Positions 59,601-64,000 of a stretch of 64,000 bases of DNA are shown in pieces. This DNA comes from Castor canadensis. Its lineage: Eukaryota; Chordata; Mammalia; Rodentia; Castoridae. The notes under the pieces were generated by a model. The model did no database searches and was not told the DNA's origin. It was given only the letters and a program-made list of their open reading frames with translations. The stretch lies in NCBI RefSeq assembly GCF_047511655.1, contig NC_133402.1, positions 63,988,951-64,052,950 on the forward strand, written 5' to 3'. The position numbers and the translations under genes were made by a program. Numbering within the stretch: the stretch's first letter is position 1; each line of letters opens with the position of its first letter.

Positions 59601-61143
59601 CTCCATCTTTCCACCAGCTCTTTTCTTCTTTGGAAACATAGTCATTTTAGGAGGATGTGATGTTGCTACAATCCTGCAGATCTATAATATGAAGTAATAA
59701 GGGAAGCAGATTTATGGCTGCTACATTTGCCGAAGTGAATACAGATGGAAGGAACGGATTTCTCAATATCAATGGGAATACGGATATAAGGAAAATAACT
59801 ATGAAATAAAATAATGAATATGAAAGTATTTATTGTTCAATTGTTCAATGAAATGTTTTTGTTCATGTGGAAAAACTACCTACCTACATGTTTATTAATC
59901 TAGATCATTTATTAAATTCTCACTAAATACTTTTAGATAAGTTTTATCAGAGTAATTCAATTTACTGCTGCCTTGGTAAATAAAATAAACCTTACCAATG
60001 TAACTATTTTGTTAAGACTTAAGAGTCAAGGTGAATAATTCATAAGAGATACAGATAATACATTAATGTTTTAAGCTGTTGTCACCTCGTAGGAAATTGA
60101 ACTCACATACATCGTGTTGACTCTGAACTGAACAAAGGAATTCTCAAGATGTAATATTAAACCATGCAGATATGCTCCAAACTCTTTACATTTAGAAGAC
60201 TTCTTGATATTTGTTGATCTGAGGAAGGTGAGTTGAGGCTAAACCATTGACCAATTTTCAATTCACTATAAAAACTATCAAAACTACATTTATGCATAAC
60301 TGTGTGTGATTTTGTGTTAAAAATAGATCAATGGTTAGATCTTAGAACAATGGTCTGCCTGTGATAATGAAAGAATTTACTTTTGATTTGTTGCCACTGT
60401 AACCAGATAATTAATTTTAATTTTTAAAGATTCACGCCTATGAGGAAATGCCTTAGGATTAATATCTGTTATCCAGCTGTTGAATGAATTAATTATTAAA
60501 GTTTATTTGCAGAGATTAATGTCAATAGAAGAAATAAAGAGACTTCTAATAGGTAGATGGGTTCTAACTTCAGTTTTAGTGTTGCTTTTAGGCTCGCTTG
60601 CTGAGAGTTAAATTCCATGGTAACACAGCAAGCGTTGTGTGAGTTTAACCATGGACACTTGATAATAGGATTGCACATAATTGTCTATTCATAGGATTAG
60701 CTGCAGACACTTCAAAAACACAGAGGAATCAACCTACTTGGAAAAAGTTAAATTATTAAAAGGCTGATTTTAATTGTTTCTTATAAATAACTTTTTAGCA
60801 GGGATGTCTGCCTTCGGGGAAACAAACGATTTTAATGTGACATCTGAATTTGTTTCAGATAGTTAAATTTCACAACAGGAGAATCAGACCTGTAAAATAT
60901 GTATTTCTAAAACACTATCAATGGACATGCCTTTCTATAACATTTGTCCTTGTATCTTTGTGGTTGAGATTATTTCTGTTACTGCTATTCTCTCAGACAT
61001 GTGAATTCCAACAGCAGGTGTTTGTTTCATCTTTATTGTCTCCCATTTCCTCTCTCTACCTCACTGTAAAGCATCTACATAGGACATTTATTCTAATTCA
61101 TGGTTTCTAATAAAAACATACCTGCTCAGAAACAATTTGTGGG
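56699..61143. other. Unassigned sequence, about 4.4 kb
   Basis: No gene or repeat family recognised. A TA/TG-rich stretch lies at 57360-57462. Open frames such as 56981-57343 (120 codons) and 58816-59160 (114 codons) have hydrophobic parts but no family signature or gene structure. Confidence 0.35.
57360..57462. repeat. Imperfect TA/TG-rich low-complexity stretch
   Basis: Alternating purine-pyrimidine words such as 'tatatatatacacgtatatg' without a regular unit. Confidence 0.75.
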
Positions 61144-61370
61144 AGCTGGGCATGGTGTTGCATGCCCGCAATCTTAGCTATGCAGGAGACATAGGTAAGA
61201 ACAGAGAAGCTCCAGGCCATCTCTGGACAAAAAGACCCGAGTTGAAAAATAACTAAAGCAAAAAAAAAAAGGAGGTGGGCGGTCTGGCCCAAGTGGTAGA
61301 CTGCTTGCCTTTTAAGAACCAGGTACTGAGTTCCAACCCCAGTACTGCCTAAAAACACACACAAAAAATC
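61144..61370 (+). mobile_element. B1-dID composite SINE with short TSD
   Basis: B1 half ('agctgggcatggtgttgcatgcccgcaatcttagctatgcaggagacataggtaag'), link with an A-run, then ID half ('ggcccaagtggtagactgcttgcc...ggtactgagttccaaccccagtactgcc') and an ACACA/A-rich tail. AAACAATT at 61130-61137 and 61372-61379 may be the target-site duplication. Confidence 0.92.
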
Positions 61371-61654
61371 CAAACAATTAAATCTTCCCCACTGCATACT
61401 GATTTAAGGTAAACCTCTTTTGCTATTAATGATGATAATACTATTAAGAAAATTCCCATTTTCAGAACTTGTGACACAAAATAGTTTCAATGTGTGCATG
61501 CAGTCAGAAGTGAGAAAGAGAATAATTAATAAAGACCAGCAATAACCAAATTATATTTTCTCAGCAATTTCAATAATAGAATTATGCAAAAGTGCTATAG
61601 CCATACTTTGAAAGCTAATAATAATAAGCTAGTTGATCAGAACCAACAAAAATA

Positions 61655-62289
61655 ACTAGTAAAGATTTTCTCTCCTTCTGTACCCTGGATTTCCACTCTG
61701 GTAATTGCTTCCTTTGCTGTTCAGAAGCCTTGAATACAACACAATGAAATTGGCTAGTTCTTGCTTTCATTTGCTGAGCTAGTAGGGTCCTATACAGAAA
61801 GTCATTGCCTATGGCTATGTGTTAAAATGTTTTCCCTGTGACTTCCTGTAGTAATTTCAAAGTTTCAGGTCTTTCATTAAAGTCCTTGACCCATTATGAA
61901 TTGCTTCTTGGGCAGGGTTACAGATAGGGGTGTATTTCCAGTCTTCTACATATGGATGTCCAGTTTTCCCAGAACCATTTGTCGAAGACTGGACTGTCTT
62001 TTAAACACCTTTATCAATTGTAGGTGACTGGAGCCATGCAGGCTTATTTCTGGGTCTGCTGTTCTATTTCATTGGTCTACATACCTGTTTTTGGCCAGTA
62101 TCATGCTGTTTTTGTTGCAGTGGCTCTGTAGTATAGTTTGAAATCTAGTATTATGGTACCTCTAGTGTTGCTCTCTTTGCTCAGGATTGCTTGGATTGTT
62201 TGGGATCTTTGTGCTTCCATATTAACTTTAGGATGGTGTTTTCTAGTTCTGTGAAAAACATCATTAGAATTTTGATTGGGAATTTCATA
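61655..62289 (-). mobile_element. Old LINE-1, inverted 5' segment
   Basis: The plus strand reads as the reverse of ORF2 from the region after the FADD motif ('gggaatttc...gattttgatgg' side) to the 'tctgaacagcaaagg' region. Words: 'gttcagaagccttgaatac', 'gtccttgacccattatgaattg', 'atatggatgtccagttttcccag', 'ggccagtatcatgctgtttttg', 'tagtttgaaatctagtattatgg', 'ctttgctcaggattgcttgg'. It directly precedes the forward segment of the same L1. Confidence 0.85.
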
Positions 62290-62325
62290 ATTAGTATAAT
62301 ATAAAAAGAAATAAAAATGTTTAGT

Positions 62326-62965
62326 ATCTTGAGCCATCAGGGAAATGCAAATCAAAGCTACACTTATGCCAGCCAGAACTACTATAATAATGAAAACAAA
62401 GAATAACAAATGCTGGCGAAGATGTGGGGAAAAAGGAACCCTTATACATGGTGGTGGGAATGTAAATTAGTGTAGCCACTATAGAGATCAGCATAAAGGT
62501 ACTTCAAAATCTAAAAATAGAACTATCATTTAGCCCTGTTATATCACTCTTGGGTATGTATCCAAAGGAATGTCAGCCGATATGCAATAGAGACACTACT
62601 CAGAATAGCCACAATGTAGACTCACCTTGCATATCCATCAAGGGATGAATGTATAAAGAAATTGTGGCATATAAAAACAACAGAATATTGTTCAGCAATA
62701 CAGAAAAACAAAATTATGTCACTTGTAGGAAAATGGGTAAAACTGGAGATCAGCTTAAATGAAATTAGACTCAGAAAGACAAATTTCTTTTTTTTCCTCT
62801 CATATGCAGAATCTAAATTTTAAAAAGATCTGAAAGTAGAAGAAACATTATTTGGAAAGAGAAGAAAAGGAACCAGCAGGAGGTGGGAGGGGGGCAGGAA
62901 AAGTTGGTGTGGATTGTGTATGATCAAAGTACATTATGTGTATGTAAATAAAATCATATGTATTT
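62326..62965 (+). mobile_element. Old LINE-1, forward 3' segment
   Basis: Forward ORF2 C-terminus: 'catcagggaaatgcaaatcaaagctac', 'gctggcgaagatgtggggaaaaaggaacc', 'cactcttgggtatgtatcc', 'atccatcaagggatgaatg', 'aaattgtggcatat', 'ctcatatgcagaatctaa'. The 3' UTR follows with 'aggaggtgggaggggggcagg' and 'gatcaaagtacattatgtg'. Compared with the young L1, about 170 bases of ORF2 are missing between the inverted and forward parts. 62290-62325 is A/T-rich junction sequence. Confidence 0.88.
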
Positions 62966-63444
62966 TATATATTATTTTATACAGTCAATATACACTTTAT
63001 AAAACATCAGAAATAGAGCAAAACATCCCTGGGAAAATACTGAAGATCATATGAGATCTGACAAGAATCAATGCACTTTGTATAATCAAAATGAATTCTA
63101 GTGCTGTTTACAACCTCCAGCAAGAAGCAGAAGAAAGAGTACCAGCTCAGCTTCCATTCACTCTGTGCGCCAAGCAGGTGTGGGTTCCTATACTGTTTAC
63201 TCAGTAGCGTTTCCCACGGAGCAAGGTGCTTCTTCCCAGTCATAGCATCACAGCCAACAGCTGCTGGCATTGAGCCACGTTTTCTCCTTATTTATTCAAT
63301 TATGTTGTCTGTAATTCATATTACAAAAACTCGCATAGTAGGAGAAATCCCTCAACAAATCCTTTGGTCTAGGCAGCAGGCCAGGTTCCCATTATACGGC
63401 CTTAATCTACTTTGCAGGTTGACACCCCCTGTTTTCCCAGTATA
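62966..63444. other. Unassigned sequence
   Basis: Overlapping frames on both strands (63007-63270 minus, 63101-63457 plus) have no known family. Confidence 0.35.
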
Positions 63445-63612
63445 TTGTCTAGTATAATGGTTAGAAACATGGGCTTGAGAATCATGCTACCTCGGTCCAA
63501 ACCTGAACTCCTATCCTTAGTTGGGTTCTTTGAACCAAGTTATGCCAGCAGCAAACACATTGTACCTCATTTCTTTATCTGTAAAATGCTGATGATTAAT
63601 ATCACTACCCCC
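63445..63612 (+). mobile_element. MIR SINE
   Basis: 'agtataatggttagaaacatgggcttgagaatcatgctacctcggtcc...acctcatttctttatctgtaaaatgctgatgattaatatcactacc' follows MIR from its A-box region to the 3' core. Confidence 0.8.
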
Positions 63613-64000
63613 AAAATCTACTTGGAAAATTAGATCACAGTTATTAGATCTCACTGTGAAGACCTTTGGCTAGGCCTGACATGCAGGTCTTAAATATCAA
63701 GCAGGGCTGTTGTTTCTCATGCATACAGATGGCTCCTTTGCCACCACCGTTCCTTCTGATAAGCACGATATTTCCTTTCCCTTGGTCTTCTTAAATCTTA
63801 CTTACTCCTGTAGTAAGTTTCTAAGACATAGCTTTTATAATTTTTTCAATGTGTTCAAATGGATGGAATATTGTTTCCTTTTATACTCCTGTGTAGGCTC
63901 CTTTCCCCTGAGACTGAAGTTTAAGACCATTCAAATGATTTCTGCACATATAATATATATGTACATATGCAACATTCCCCCTTTCCAACCTTTAATGGCC
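63613..64000. other. Unassigned right end
   Basis: Nothing recognised. Confidence 0.35.

Noticed and set aside
1..64000. CRISPR array, operon, phage or plasmid functions
   Set aside because: No regularly spaced direct repeats, no dense coding and no ribosome-binding-site-linked genes; the content is plainly mammalian repeat-rich DNA.

Overview
The window looks like non-coding nuclear DNA of a placental mammal, most likely a rodent. It carries 7SL-derived B1 SINEs, tRNA-derived ID-like SINEs and, in many copies, the two joined head to tail (B1 then ID, the B1-dID arrangement known from squirrels, beavers, dormice and related rodents). These sit with L1 elements, MaLR-type LTRs, MIR, L2 and MER5-type relics. 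The look of the young L1 and of the SINE with the core GTGGCTCAAGTGGTAGAG makes a castorimorph such as beaver my best guess. That is recognition from memory, not a database result. No bacterial, phage or organellar features are present, and I found no intact host gene or functional RNA gene.

Layout. 1-3020: a 5'-truncated young L1 on the minus strand with a perfect 13-bp target-site duplication. 3.4-31.5 kb: mostly unassignable AT-rich DNA carrying old insertions (MaLR-type LTRs, L1M, MIR, L2, B1 and ID SINEs) and an L1-3'UTR-like repeat with an internal duplication. 31.6-36.3 kb: the densest stretch, an ancient L1 on the plus strand split by an ID SINE and by a pile-up of B1, a young L1 fragment and a processed pseudogene of RWDD1. 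36.6-48.9 kb: SINEs, LTR relics, a young L1 3' end, a second copy of the duplicated repeat that appears 5'-inverted and contains a 58-bp AT palindrome, and an inverted pair of L2 fragments. 50-56.7 kb: an MLT1 LTR, three minus-strand B1-dID SINEs and a MER5-type DNA transposon end. 61.1-63.6 kb: a B1-dID SINE with short target repeats, an old L1 with a classic 5' inversion, and a MIR.

How the parts relate. The shared agent is L1 reverse transcription. It would have made the L1 copies, the SINEs and the RWDD1 retrocopy, and it explains the 5' truncations, A-tails, target-site duplications and 5' inversions. Most open reading frames of 60-120 codons here are chance frames or antisense readings of L1 ORF2 and the L1 3' UTR. 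I looked for an undescribed biological system and did not find one. The most useful observations are the RWDD1 pseudogene abutting an L1 tail, the inverted L1-type insertions and the duplicated-module repeat.
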